This document shows, in pieces, positions 45,023 through 53,948 of a stretch of DNA of 64,000 bases (position 1 is its first letter; the number at the start of each line of letters is the position of its first letter). A program made the position numbers and the translations under genes. The stretch lies in contig RHDP01000001.1 of NCBI GenBank assembly GCA_003725745.1, positions 1,767,501 to 1,831,500 on the forward strand. Direction: 5' to 3'. The DNA comes from Streptomyces sp. I6 (lineage in GTDB: Bacteria > Actinomycetota > Actinomycetes > Streptomycetales > Streptomycetaceae). The notes beneath the pieces are model-generated. The model had not been told where the DNA came from, ran no database searches, and saw only the letters and a list, made by a program, of their open reading frames with translations.

Positions 45023-46633
45023 ATGACCACCACGCCCCCCGCCGCCGGGAACGGCGGTCCGCGACCGGCCCCGGCAGGGGCCTCCCGGCCGCGGGACCTG
45101 CTGCTGACCGCCGCCCGCTCGGCTCCCGTACGGCACGCCCGTTCCGCCGCACGGGAGGGACTGCGCACACTCGGCACCGCGCTGACCTCGCCCGCCCCGT
45201 CGTCCGGTCCCCCGCTGCCGAGGACGTCCCCGCGCGTCCGGCGGTGGCTGCCGTACCTGCTGGGGCTGGCCGCGGTGAGCGCCCTGCTGCCCGTCACGAT
45301 CACCGTCCTGACCCAGGACTACCGGCTGGGCGGGGCCCTCGCCGGGGCCCTGGCCACGGCCCAGACCGCTCCGCTGCTGCAGGCCGCGACCCGGCCGCTG
45401 CAAGCATGGTGGATCGTCTTCGCCGCCGATGTGCTCGGCGCGCTCGCCCTGCTGGGCGCGGACGGCACGGAGGGCAGGAGCTGGCCGTGGACACCGATGG
45501 CCGTCGTCGGCTACCTGCTGCTGATGCTGTGCCTGGGGCTGCGCGAACGGCGCCGCACCCTGGTGGCCGTCTGGCTGGTGACGGGCGCGGCGGGCTTCGC
45601 CCTCGAGCTGGTCTCGCCGCGCCCCGGCGACGGCGTCCATGTGCTGCTCTTCGTCCTGAGCGGCGTCGTCCTGCTGGTCGCGGACACCCTGCGCACCCGC
45701 GGCGAGGTCCAGCGCAGGCTCGCCGAGCAGGAGACCATCAGTGAGGCCGAACGGGCCCGGCGCACCCTGCTGGAGGAGCGCGCCCGCATCGCCCGCGAAC
45801 TGCACGACGTGGTCGCCCACCATATGTCGGTGATCACCGTGCAGGCCGACTCGGCGCCGTACCGGATCGAGGGGCTGCCCCACGCCGCCCGGGAGGAGTT
45901 CGCCACGATCGCGGCCGGGGCCCGGGAGTCCCTGACCGAGATGCGGCGGCTGCTCGCGGTACTGCGCAGCGAGGGCTCCGCGGGTGAGCGTGCCCCGCAG
46001 CCGGGCCTCGGCCGGCTGCCGCAGCTGGTGGAGGCGACGGTACGGGCCGGGGTGCCGGCGGAGCTGTCGCTCCCGTCGGGCCTGGGCGACGTGCCGCAGG
46101 CCGTGGACCTCTCCGCGTACCGCATCGTGCAGGAGGCGCTGGCGAACGTGGTACGGCACGCGCCCGGTGCGGCGACCCGGGTGTCGGTCGGCGCGGGCGA
46201 CGGCCATCTCATGGTGCTCGTCGTCAACGGCCCCGCCGCGGAGCCCCTTTCACCGCTGGAGACCTCCGGGACCGGGCACGGGCTCGTCGGGATGCGTGAA
46301 CGCGTACGGTTGACCGGCGGCACCCTGGACACCGGGCCGCTGCCGGACGGCGGCTTCCGGGTCGCCGCACGTCTCCCCCTGGCGCCCACCAGCCCGCCGG
46401 GCACGGCGCCCGGCACCACCGGCTCGACCACCCCGACGCCCGACACCACCGGCTCGACCACCCCGACGCCCGGCACCACCGGCTCGACCACCCCGACGCC
46501 CGGCACCACCGGCTCGACCACCCCGACGCCCGGCACCACCGGCTCGACCACCGCGACGCCCGGCACCACCGGCTCGACCACCCCGACCGCTACGACCGCT
46601 ACGACCGCTACGACCGAGAAGGAACCCCGTTGA
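45023..46633 (+). CDS. Two-component sensor histidine kinase (NarL-type partner)
   Basis: A 536-residue kinase. An N-terminal cytosolic part is followed by about five membrane helices (75-225) with no large extracellular sensor loop. The HisKA_3 dimerisation motif is RIARELHDVVAHHMSVITVQ with phospho-acceptor His261; the ATPase domain shows IVQEALANVVRHAPGAATRV (N box) and GTGHGLVGMRERVRLTGGTL (G boxes). The C-terminus carries six 10-residue GSTTPTPGTT-type repeats after the ATPase domain, which is odd for a kinase. Stop overlaps the regulator start (TTGA). Confidence 0.93.
   Translation: MTTTPPAAGNGGPRPAPAGASRPRDLLLTAARSAPVRHARSAAREGLRTLGTALTSPAPSSGPPLPRTSPRVRRWLPYLLGLAAVSALLPVTITVLTQDYRLGGALAGALATAQTAPLLQAATRPLQAWWIVFAADVLGALALLGADGTEGRSWPWTPMAVVGYLLLMLCLGLRERRRTLVAVWLVTGAAGFALELVSPRPGDGVHVLLFVLSGVVLLVADTLRTRGEVQRRLAEQETISEAERARRTLLEERARIARELHDVVAHHMSVITVQADSAPYRIEGLPHAAREEFATIAAGARESLTEMRRLLAVLRSEGSAGERAPQPGLGRLPQLVEATVRAGVPAELSLPSGLGDVPQAVDLSAYRIVQEALANVVRHAPGAATRVSVGAGDGHLMVLVVNGPAAEPLSPLETSGTGHGLVGMRERVRLTGGTLDTGPLPDGGFRVAARLPLAPTSPPGTAPGTTGSTTPTPDTTGSTTPTPGTTGSTTPTPGTTGSTTPTPGTTGSTTATPGTTGSTTPTATTATTATTEKEPR
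46411..46615 (+). repeat. 30-bp tandem repeat at the 3' end of the kinase gene
   Basis: Six 30-bp copies (46411-46590) of a unit beginning CGGCACCACCGGCTCGACCA, each encoding GTTGSTTPTP, then three copies of the 9-mer TACGACCGC. All units are multiples of three, so copy number can vary without breaking the frame. Confidence 0.92.
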
Positions 46634-47310
46634 CCATCCGCGTGATCATCGTCGACGACCAGGCCATGGTGCGCGCGGGGTTCGCCGCCCTGCTGGCCGC
46701 GCAGGCGGACATCGACGTCGTCGGCGAGGCCCCGGACGGCAGCCGGGGCGTCGAGGTCGCCCGCGCCGCGCTCCCCGACGTGGTGCTGATGGACGTGCGG
46801 ATGCCTGAGCTGGACGGGCTCGCCGCGGCCCGCCGGATCCTGTCCCCACCGCCGGGGGTGCAGCGGGTGCCGAAGGTGCTCATGCTGACCACCTTCGACG
46901 TGGACGACTACGTGTACGAGGCGCTGCGCGCGGGCGCGTCCGGTTTCCTGCTGAAGGACGCCCCACCGGCCGATCTGATCTCCGCGGTCCGCGTGGTGGC
47001 CGCCGGCGAGGCGCTGCTGGCGCCGTCCGTGACCCGGCGGCTCATCGCCGAATTCGCGGCCCAGCGCCCCGCCCCCCGCAAGGACGGCGTCTCGCTGCGG
47101 CTGGGCGGGCTCACCCCGCGCGAGACGGAGGTCCTGGAGCTGATCGCCCGCGGGCTGTCCAACCAGGAGATCGCCGGCCGGCTCGTCCTCGCCGAGCAGA
47201 CGGTGAAGACGCACATCGGCCGGGTGCTGTCGAAGCTCGGGCTGCGCGACCGCGCCCAGGCCGTGATCTTCGCCTACGAGTCGGGCCTGGTGGCACCGGG
47301 CGACCGCTGA
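46630..47310 (+). CDS. NarL/LuxR-family response regulator
   Basis: A 226-residue regulator. Receiver domain: IRVIIVDDQAMVRAGFAALL, phospho-acceptor Asp55 in VVLMDVRMPELDG, Thr in VLMLTTFDVDDYVYEAL and Lys in FLLKDAPPADLI. The LuxR helix-turn-helix is LTPRETEVLELIARGLSNQE through TVKTHIGRVLSKLGLRDRAQ. The TTG start overlaps the kinase stop by TTGA and is served by AAGGA inside the kinase gene, so the two proteins are translationally coupled. Confidence 0.95.
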   Translation: MTIRVIIVDDQAMVRAGFAALLAAQADIDVVGEAPDGSRGVEVARAALPDVVLMDVRMPELDGLAAARRILSPPPGVQRVPKVLMLTTFDVDDYVYEALRAGASGFLLKDAPPADLISAVRVVAAGEALLAPSVTRRLIAEFAAQRPAPRKDGVSLRLGGLTPRETEVLELIARGLSNQEIAGRLVLAEQTVKTHIGRVLSKLGLRDRAQAVIFAYESGLVAPGDR

Positions 47311-47412
47311 CCGCGGGTGGCCGCCCGGTGGGTGGCCGGCCGCCGCCGAGTTCCGGGGCGCCGCTCGCCGGCGGTACGCGGACGGCACACCCCCCACCCC
47401 GGTGCCATGCCG

Positions 47413-47429
47413 GAGTACCGGGGTATCAC
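47413..47429. promoter_or_regulatory. Second TACCGGGGTAT site, upstream of the hydrolase-acyltransferase pair
   Basis: GAGTACCGGGGTATCAC repeats the 11-base core of the palindrome at 44943 with weaker outer arms, 91 bases before the hydrolase start codon. A further ACCGGGG-like half-site occurs at 47440-47452 (CTCCCCGGTGTGAC). Confidence 0.55.
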
Positions 47430-47519
47430 AAGGGAGTTGGCTCCCCGGTGTGACGCTCCCCCGCCCTTCCCGTTCCTACCTTCCTCACCGTCGGCAGGAC
47501 GGACGAGGAAGAGGGGATC

Positions 47520-48848
47520 ATGCGACGGTTCAGCAGGGCCGCGGTCACAGCGGCGGTCGCGACGGCCGTGGTCACCGGAACGGCGGGATGGGCCTCGGAT
47601 ACCGCCCAGAGACCCGTCACCGGGCCGCCGCCGGGTACGGAGGCGTGGCGGTCGGACCGCTCACTGGGACGCGCCCTGCCCGACCCGGGCAGCGCCTCAC
47701 CGGGTGAAGTCGCCGCGTTTTTCAAGAACCTGACGGAGGTTCAGCGACAACGACTGTCCGCGCGGCACCCGTTCGTCGTGGGCAATCTGGACGGGGCGCC
47801 GGTCTCCCTGCGGTACCGGGCCAACGCCCTCGCGCGGGGAGCGCTGGGATCCGGTTCGGACGGACGGCAGATCCTCGTGTACGACCCGCGCGGCCGCGGC
47901 CAGCTCGCCGAGGTCTTCGGGGACCTCGCCCGCGCCCGCCGCGTCGCCGTCGTCGTCCCGGGCTCGGACATCGACGCCGGGACCTTCGACCGTACGCGCG
48001 AGATGGCCCGGTCGCTGTACGAGGCCGCGAACGATCCCGGCGATCGCGACGGGGGCGCCGCCTCGCCGGACCGGGCGAGCAGCGGCGCGTGGACCGGCGC
48101 CGGGGACGACCGGGCCGAGGACGGCCCCGCGAACGCCGTGAACCCCAAGGACACAAGCAACATCGGCAACACCGGGAAGGCCGGGAAGGCCGCGAGCCCT
48201 GAGGACACCGGCACCGGCCACGCCGGGCGCACCCTCACGGCCGGCCGCACCCCGGACAGCCGCACCGCGGACGGCCGCACCCCGGACAGCCGCACCACGG
48301 AAGGCCGCACCGGGAAGGACTCGGCCGGAAGCGTCCCGGCCGGGAACGGCCCCAACGGGACCGTCGCCGTGATCGCCTGGGCCGGCTACACCACTCCCGT
48401 CGGGGTGGGCCTCGACGCCGCCGCCGGAGACCTGGCCGAGGCCGGGGCCGAGCGACTGGCCAGGTTCACCCGCGGCGTCGCCGCGACCGGCGCGGCCCGC
48501 CCCGCCCTGTTCTGCCACAGCTACGGGTCCGTCGTCTGCGGCCTCGCCGCGGAACGGGCCGGCGCCACGGACATCGTTGCGCTGGGCTCGCCCGGGATGC
48601 GCGCGGACACCGTCGCCGACCTGCACACCGGCGCACGTGTCTGGGCGGCCAAGGCCCCGTCCGACTGGATCTCCAAGGTGCCGAACGTCGAGTTCGCAGG
48701 ACTCGGCCACGGAACCGACCCCACCGCACCGGAGTTCGGCGCCCGGCGGGTGCCGGCCGGCGACACCGCCGGCCACGCCGGCTACTTCGCGCCCGGCACC
48801 TCGTCGCTGCGTGCGTTCGCCTCGATCGCCCGGGGAGCGGCCCGATGA
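47520..48848 (+). CDS. DUF1023 alpha/beta hydrolase, exported
   Basis: A 442-residue paralogue of the protein at 42649. A signal-type N-terminus (MRRFSRAAVTAAVATAVVTG) leads to the same blocks: HPFVVGNLDGAPVSLRYRAN, RRVAVVVPGSDIDAGTFDRT, AVIAWAGYTTPVGVGLD, nucleophile ALFCHSYGSVVCGLA and HAGYFAPGTSSLRAF. Between the first and second halves is a Gly/Asp/Arg-rich insert of about 90 residues including TAGRTPDSRTADGRTPDSRT. ATG 47520 follows GAGGAAGAGGGG. Its stop overlaps the acyltransferase start (ATGA), so both are coupled. Confidence 0.88.
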   Translation: MRRFSRAAVTAAVATAVVTGTAGWASDTAQRPVTGPPPGTEAWRSDRSLGRALPDPGSASPGEVAAFFKNLTEVQRQRLSARHPFVVGNLDGAPVSLRYRANALARGALGSGSDGRQILVYDPRGRGQLAEVFGDLARARRVAVVVPGSDIDAGTFDRTREMARSLYEAANDPGDRDGGAASPDRASSGAWTGAGDDRAEDGPANAVNPKDTSNIGNTGKAGKAASPEDTGTGHAGRTLTAGRTPDSRTADGRTPDSRTTEGRTGKDSAGSVPAGNGPNGTVAVIAWAGYTTPVGVGLDAAAGDLAEAGAERLARFTRGVAATGAARPALFCHSYGSVVCGLAAERAGATDIVALGSPGMRADTVADLHTGARVWAAKAPSDWISKVPNVEFAGLGHGTDPTAPEFGARRVPAGDTAGHAGYFAPGTSSLRAFASIARGAAR

Positions 48849-50047
48849 GCACGCTCGCCCCTCTCGTCGCGAGGATCGACGCCTCGACCCCTCCCCACCG
48901 CGACCGCGCGATCGACGGACTGCGCGCCCTCGCCCTGGCGGCCGTGCCGACCGGGCACTGGCTGCTCGGGGGCTTCACCCTCGACCCGGACGGCGCGATC
49001 CACAACGCGAGCCCGCTGTCGGCCTTCGGCGCGTTGGCGCCCGTCAGCTGGGTGCTGCAGATGCTGGGGATCTTCTTCCTGGTGGGCGGCCGCGCCTCGG
49101 CGCTCTCCTACCGGCGTCGGACGGCCGGTACCGCTGCCTGGCTGAAGGGCCGCGTGGCGCGGCTCGGACGCCCCGTGGTGGGGGTGACCGCCGTGTGGGC
49201 GGTGCTGATCGCGGTGCTGACGGCGGCGGGCGTGCCGGGGGACACCCTGCGGACCGCGGCGACGCTCGTCGTGCAGCCGCTGTGGTTCGTGGGCGTGTAC
49301 GCCGCCGTCACCGCCCTGACGCCGCTCTGCGTACGGGCCGCCCGGCGCCTCGGCGGATGGGCCGCCGCACCGCTGCTGCTGTGCGTCGCCACCGTCGACC
49401 TGCTGCGGTACGGGCCGTACTCGGACGCCGTGCCGTCCTGGCTGAGCGTGCTGAACATCCTTCCCGGCTGGCTCTTCGCCTACCAACTGGGCGTTTCCTG
49501 GGGCGAGAAGCGCATCGGCCGGAGGGGCGCCCTGCTGCTGGCGGTCGGCGGTGCCGCGCTGTTCGCCGTGCTGGTGGCCGTCTTCCACTACCCGGCGTCG
49601 ATGGTCGGAGTTCCCGGCGCGGCCCGCACCAATTCCCACCCCCCGTCCCTGCTGGTCCTCGCACTCGCCTCGGCGCAGAGCGGCGCGGCGATCCTCCTTG
49701 CCGGGCGCCTCGCCCGGCTGCTGGCCCGGCCCGCGCTGTGGGCGCCGGTCGTGGTCGTCAACCTCTCGGCGATGACGGTCCTGTGCTGGCATCAGACGGC
49801 GATGCTGGCCGCGGGGGTACCGGCGTCGTACGCGGGTGCGGTCCCGGGGCTGACGACGGCGCCCGACACGCCGGGCTGGGTGGCCGCGCGCATGGCCTGG
49901 CTGCCGGTGTTCGCCGTTCTGCTGGTCGTGATCGGCCGGTACGCACGGGCCTTCGAGTCTCCGTGGCATGGCGTGAGCGCGGCCCGCCGCGCGGCGGCCG
50001 GGGTCCTCGCCCTGGGCTTCACGGCGTTCGCCCTGGGGCTGACGTAG
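48845..50047 (+). CDS. Acyltransferase 3 family membrane protein
   Basis: A 400-residue protein with about ten membrane helices. The family signature is RDRAIDGLRALALAAVPTGHW, with the His expected near the active site at the membrane face, then GIFFLVGGRASALSYRRR, whose Arg is conserved. Such proteins transfer acetyl or succinyl groups from cytoplasmic acyl-CoA to sugars or lipids outside. It overlaps the hydrolase gene by 4 bases, suggesting the pair put on and remove an acyl group, which is an inference. Confidence 0.9.
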   Translation: MSTLAPLVARIDASTPPHRDRAIDGLRALALAAVPTGHWLLGGFTLDPDGAIHNASPLSAFGALAPVSWVLQMLGIFFLVGGRASALSYRRRTAGTAAWLKGRVARLGRPVVGVTAVWAVLIAVLTAAGVPGDTLRTAATLVVQPLWFVGVYAAVTALTPLCVRAARRLGGWAAAPLLLCVATVDLLRYGPYSDAVPSWLSVLNILPGWLFAYQLGVSWGEKRIGRRGALLLAVGGAALFAVLVAVFHYPASMVGVPGAARTNSHPPSLLVLALASAQSGAAILLAGRLARLLARPALWAPVVVVNLSAMTVLCWHQTAMLAAGVPASYAGAVPGLTTAPDTPGWVAARMAWLPVFAVLLVVIGRYARAFESPWHGVSAARRAAAGVLALGFTAFALGLT

Positions 50048-50182
50048 CCGCCTGCGGACTCGGTCGGCACGACGCCCCCGGTCGGCCGCCCGTGGTCCGG
50101 CGTCGCGTCGGCGCCCGTGCAGCAGTACGTCGCCGCGCGTTCGTACGGCGGGGCGCCGCGCTCCGGGGGCGCGGATCCTCCC

Positions 50183-50234
50183 GGGAGGCCGAGATGCCGC
50201 CGCGCCGTCCCCCGCGGCGGCGTCTCGGCCTCCC
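50183..50234. terminator. Long bidirectional hairpin between convergent genes
   Basis: 22-bp arms (50183-50204 and 50213-50234, one mismatch) with an 8-base loop. It lies between the acyltransferase and the aldo/keto reductase genes, which run toward each other, and can terminate both. Confidence 0.85.
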
Positions 50235-50280
50235 CCGGCCGCGGACGCCCCGCCCGGCCCGCCGCCCCGCCCGGCCCGCC

Positions 50281-50430
50281 GCCCCGCCGGAGCGCGTGAT
50301 CCGGGCGCACACCCCGCCGGAGCGCGTGATCCGCCGTCAGGCCCCGCCGGAGCGCGTGATCCGCCGTCAGGCCCCGCCGGGGCGCGTGACCCGCCGTCAG
50401 GCCCCGCCGGAGCGGGTGACCCGCCGCCGG
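50281..50430. repeat. 30-bp tandem repeat, five copies
   Basis: Five back-to-back 30-bp units beginning GCCCCGCCGGAGCGCGTGAT. The copies differ at a few positions and the phase is exact. The array ends 14 bases before the aldo/keto reductase stop. Confidence 0.92.
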
Positions 50431-50444
50431 GCCCCGTGAGCGTG

Positions 50445-51458
<1,014 letters not shown>

Positions 51459-51464
51459 CGGGGC

Positions 51465-51920
51465 TCAGGCCCTCTCCGGCGCCCGCCGGGCGCCCGCATA
51501 GAAATCGATCTTGTAGTCCAGCACGGCGAGCGTGCCCTGGAGTTCGGCGATCCGTGCGCGGACGTCGCGCCTGGTCGACTCCAGCAGTTCCCGCCGCTGC
51601 TCATGGGTGTGGTCCCCCTCGCGCGCCAGCTCGGCGTAGCGGACCATGTCCGCCACCGGCATACCGGTCCGCCGGAGCTTGCCGACGAAGACCAGCCAGT
51701 CCAGGTCGCGGTTGCTGAAGCGCCGCTGCCCGGTGTGCGAGCGGTCGATGTGCGGCGTCAGGCCGATCCGCTCGTACCAGCGCAGCGTGTGCGCGCTCAG
51801 GCCGGTCCAGTCGGCGACCTCGCCGATGGTGTACTGGTCCTGCCCGTCGGGCCGCGGATGGGCGGAGGACGCCGATGCCCGGCCTTCGGCCGCCGCGGAT
51901 GGGGTCTCCGGCACCGTCAT
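51465..51920 (-). CDS. MerR family transcriptional regulator
   Basis: A 151-residue regulator. The winged helix is YTIGEVADWTGLSAHTLRWY (about 30-49) followed by RRFSNRDLDWLVFVGKLRRT; the dimerisation helix runs RRELLESTRRDVRARIAELQ. No Cys metal-sensing motif is present at the C-terminus, so an aldehyde or small-molecule signal is likelier, as for AdhR/YcgK-type MerR proteins that control aldo/keto reductases. ATG 51920 coincides with the expected transcription start (leaderless). Confidence 0.92.
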   Translation of the reverse strand: MTVPETPSAAAEGRASASSAHPRPDGQDQYTIGEVADWTGLSAHTLRWYERIGLTPHIDRSHTGQRRFSNRDLDWLVFVGKLRRTGMPVADMVRYAELAREGDHTHEQRRELLESTRRDVRARIAELQGTLAVLDYKIDFYAGARRAPERA

Positions 51921-51926
51921 GCCTCC

Positions 51927-51957
51927 ACGCTAGAAGGTTGGAGTGCACTCCAGGCAA
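51927..51957 (-). promoter_or_regulatory. MerR-type promoter with 19-bp spacer and palindromic operator
   Basis: On the minus strand, -35 TTGCCT (51952-51957) and -10 TAGCGT (51927-51932) are 19 bp apart, the over-long spacer that MerR proteins correct by twisting DNA. Inside lies the perfect palindrome TGGAGTGCACTCCA (51939-51952). The -10 ends six bases before the ATG of the MerR gene, so the mRNA is predicted to start at the A of the ATG. Confidence 0.85.
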
Positions 51958-52008
51958 GCGAGAACCCGGCGGTTACGCCCCGGGCGGCGGCTGGTTACCC
52001 TCGTGACC

Positions 52009-52823
52009 ATGCAGAGCCTGGCGTTGATCGAGAACTGGCCCGTCCCGACCGCGGCCGCCGCCGTCGTGCGCGCGGACGGCACCGTCGCCGGTGCCCACGG
52101 CCCCACGGGGCACCGCTTCCCGCTGGCCTCGGTCACGAAGCCGCTCGCGGCCTACGCCGCGCTCGTCGCCTGCGAGGAGGGCGCGGTGGAGCTGGACGAG
52201 CCGGCCGGGCCCGACGGATGCACCGTGCGGCACCTGCTCGCGCACACCAGCGGGCTCGCGTTCGACGAGCACCGGGTCGCCGCGCCCCCGGGACCCGCCG
52301 GCTGTACTCCAACGCCGGTTTCGAGGTGCTCGGCGACCACATCGCGAAGGCCACCGACATCCCGTTCGCCGAGTATCTGCGCCAGGGCGTTCTGGAGCCG
52401 CTGGGCATGGCGTCGACGTCGCTCGACGGCTCGCCCGCGAAGGACGGCGTGTCGACGGTCGACGACCTCGTGCGCTTCGCGGCCGAGGTGCAGGCACCGC
52501 GGCTGCTCGACCCGAGGACCGTGCGGGAGGCGATGTCGGTCGTACATCCCGGCCTGCCCGGCGTCCTGCCCGGCTACGGCCACCAGAAGCCGAACGACTG
52601 GGGACTCGGCTTCGAGATCCGCGACGGCAAGTCCCCGCACTGGACCGGCGCGGCCTCCTCGCCCCGTACCTTCGGCCACTTCGGCCAGTCCGGCACGTTC
52701 CTGTGGATCGATCCGGAGGCCGGTGCCGCGTGCGTGGCGCTGACCGACCGCGCCTTCGGGCCCTGGGCGGTCGAGGCATGGCCGCCGTTCACCGACGCGG
52801 TCCTCGCCGAACTGCGCCGCTGA
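52009..52823 (+). CDS. Beta-lactamase-like serine hydrolase, frameshifted as given
   Basis: Starting at ATG 52009 the first frame gives FPLASVTKPLAAYAALVACE with the S-x-x-K active-site motif and HLLAHTSGLAFDEHRVA. Near 52285-52295 the match changes frame and continues RRLYSNAGFEVLGDHIAKAT with the Y-x-N motif, then GMASTSLDGSPAKDGVST and HFGQSGTFLWIDPEAG with the H-x-G-like third motif. Joined length is about 271 residues, normal for the family. One base is missing, most simply a G in the CCCCCGGGACC tract. Probable esterase or D-Ala carboxypeptidase-like enzyme, cytosolic. Confidence 0.8.
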
Positions 52824-52947
52824 GGGCCCTGCGGGGAATCAAGCTGTTGCTTCCCCGCAAGCCCTCGGTGCCCTGACCGGCAGGGGTCCGCCCGGCAGTC
52901 GGCGGCGTCCGCGCGGTACGCGGCACGGCGGGGCACCGCGCTCCGCA

Positions 52948-53003
52948 CCGGATGTACGTGGGTGGCCGCGGATGTACGCGCCGGATGTACGCGCCGGATG
53001 TAC
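52948..53003. repeat. 13-bp tandem repeat GCGCCGGATGTAC
   Basis: Two exact units (52978-53003) and two variants of GATGTACG sit in the 376-bp spacer between the hydrolase and the TetR gene, which converge. The rest of that spacer (52824-53199) has no gene. Confidence 0.8.
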
Positions 53004-53199
53004 ACGGGTGACGCCACGACGGGATGACGCGGCGAGGCGGCGACGGTGCCACGGGGCGAGGCGCCGCCGCGGACGCCGCGGACGCCGCGAGCCGGTGGAG
53101 CCCCGCGGTCCCGGCAACGGTCCCGGGACCGTACGGGGCCGTGCTCGCGGTGCGCGGCAGTTCCCGGCGCCGAGGGCCCCGCCGACGAGGGCCGCCGCC

Positions 53200-53850
53200 T
53201 CAGGAGCCGTGCCCCTCGTCGCCGTCCTCGTCCGCCGTACCGTCCGACGCCCCGTCCCCGATCCCGTCCGGGGCGTCGGCCGCCGCCACCAGGCGTGCCA
53301 CCGCCGCGACGACGGCGGCGCGATGGCGCGCCCGGCGCCCTTCGCGCCACGCGGTGCCGTCCGCGTCGGTGGCGGGACCGCCCGGGGCACTGAACCAGGA
53401 CTGGGCGAGGGCCAGGACGAGCGTGAGGACGTCGGCGGGCTCGAAGTCCGCCGTGATCGTCCCCGCCCGCTGCCCGGCGGCCACCGCCTCGGTCTTGCGC
53501 CGGTACGCCTCGGCACCCACGGCGGTGACGCCGGGCCGCTCGAGCTGCTTCCAGGCGACGAGCCGCATCAACGCGGGCCGGTCCGTCAGGTGGTCGAACA
53601 GCGCGCCGGCATAACCGGGGAGGTCCGTGGCGTCGAACGGGACCGACTCCGCGCCCAGTTCCAGGGCGCGCTGCAGCACCAGGTCGAAGAGCTGCTCCTT
53701 GTTGCCGAAGTACACGTAGATGAGGCGCTTGTTGGCCCCGGCCGCCTCCGCGATCCGGTCGACCCGGGCGCCCGCGATGCCGTGCTCGGCGAATTCGGCG
53801 AAGGCCGCGTCGAGCAGACGTGCCTTGGTTGCGCTGGAGTCCCGTGCCAT
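53200..53850 (-). CDS. TetR family transcriptional regulator
   Basis: A 216-residue regulator. DNA-binding helices: ATKARLLDAAFAEFAEHGIA then VDRIAEAAGANKRLIYVYFG (about 18-48). The ligand domain includes LMRLVAWKQLERPG and AYRRKTEAVAAGQRAGTI. The Asp/Gly-rich last 25 residues are disordered. It is divergent from an aldo/keto reductase gene across 98 bases holding two inverted repeats, so it probably represses both genes. Signal unknown. Confidence 0.93.
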   Translation of the reverse strand: MARDSSATKARLLDAAFAEFAEHGIAGARVDRIAEAAGANKRLIYVYFGNKEQLFDLVLQRALELGAESVPFDATDLPGYAGALFDHLTDRPALMRLVAWKQLERPGVTAVGAEAYRRKTEAVAAGQRAGTITADFEPADVLTLVLALAQSWFSAPGGPATDADGTAWREGRRARHRAAVVAAVARLVAAADAPDGIGDGASDGTADEDGDEGHGS

Positions 53851-53866
53851 ACGGGCACCCTACCCT

Positions 53867-53882
53867 GTAACTATCCAGTTAT
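53867..53882. promoter_or_regulatory. Candidate TetR operator 1
   Basis: GTAACTATCCAGTTAT contains inverted 5-bp arms TAACT/AGTTA around ATCC, 17 bases from the TetR start codon. Immediately downstream is TTGACA (53883-53888), a possible -35 for the aldo/keto reductase gene. Confidence 0.6.
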
Positions 53883-53913
53883 TGACAAAGGAGGGAGGGC
53901 ACCCCACACTCGC

Positions 53914-53927
53914 ACTAACGAGTTAGT
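53914..53927. promoter_or_regulatory. Candidate TetR operator 2
   Basis: ACTAACGAGTTAGT is a perfect 6-bp-arm palindrome with a 2-base centre and shares the AGTTA half-site with operator 1. It lies 22 bases before the aldo/keto reductase start, where a bound repressor would block transcription. Confidence 0.65.
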
Positions 53928-53948
53928 TACTTCGAGGACGGAGAACAC

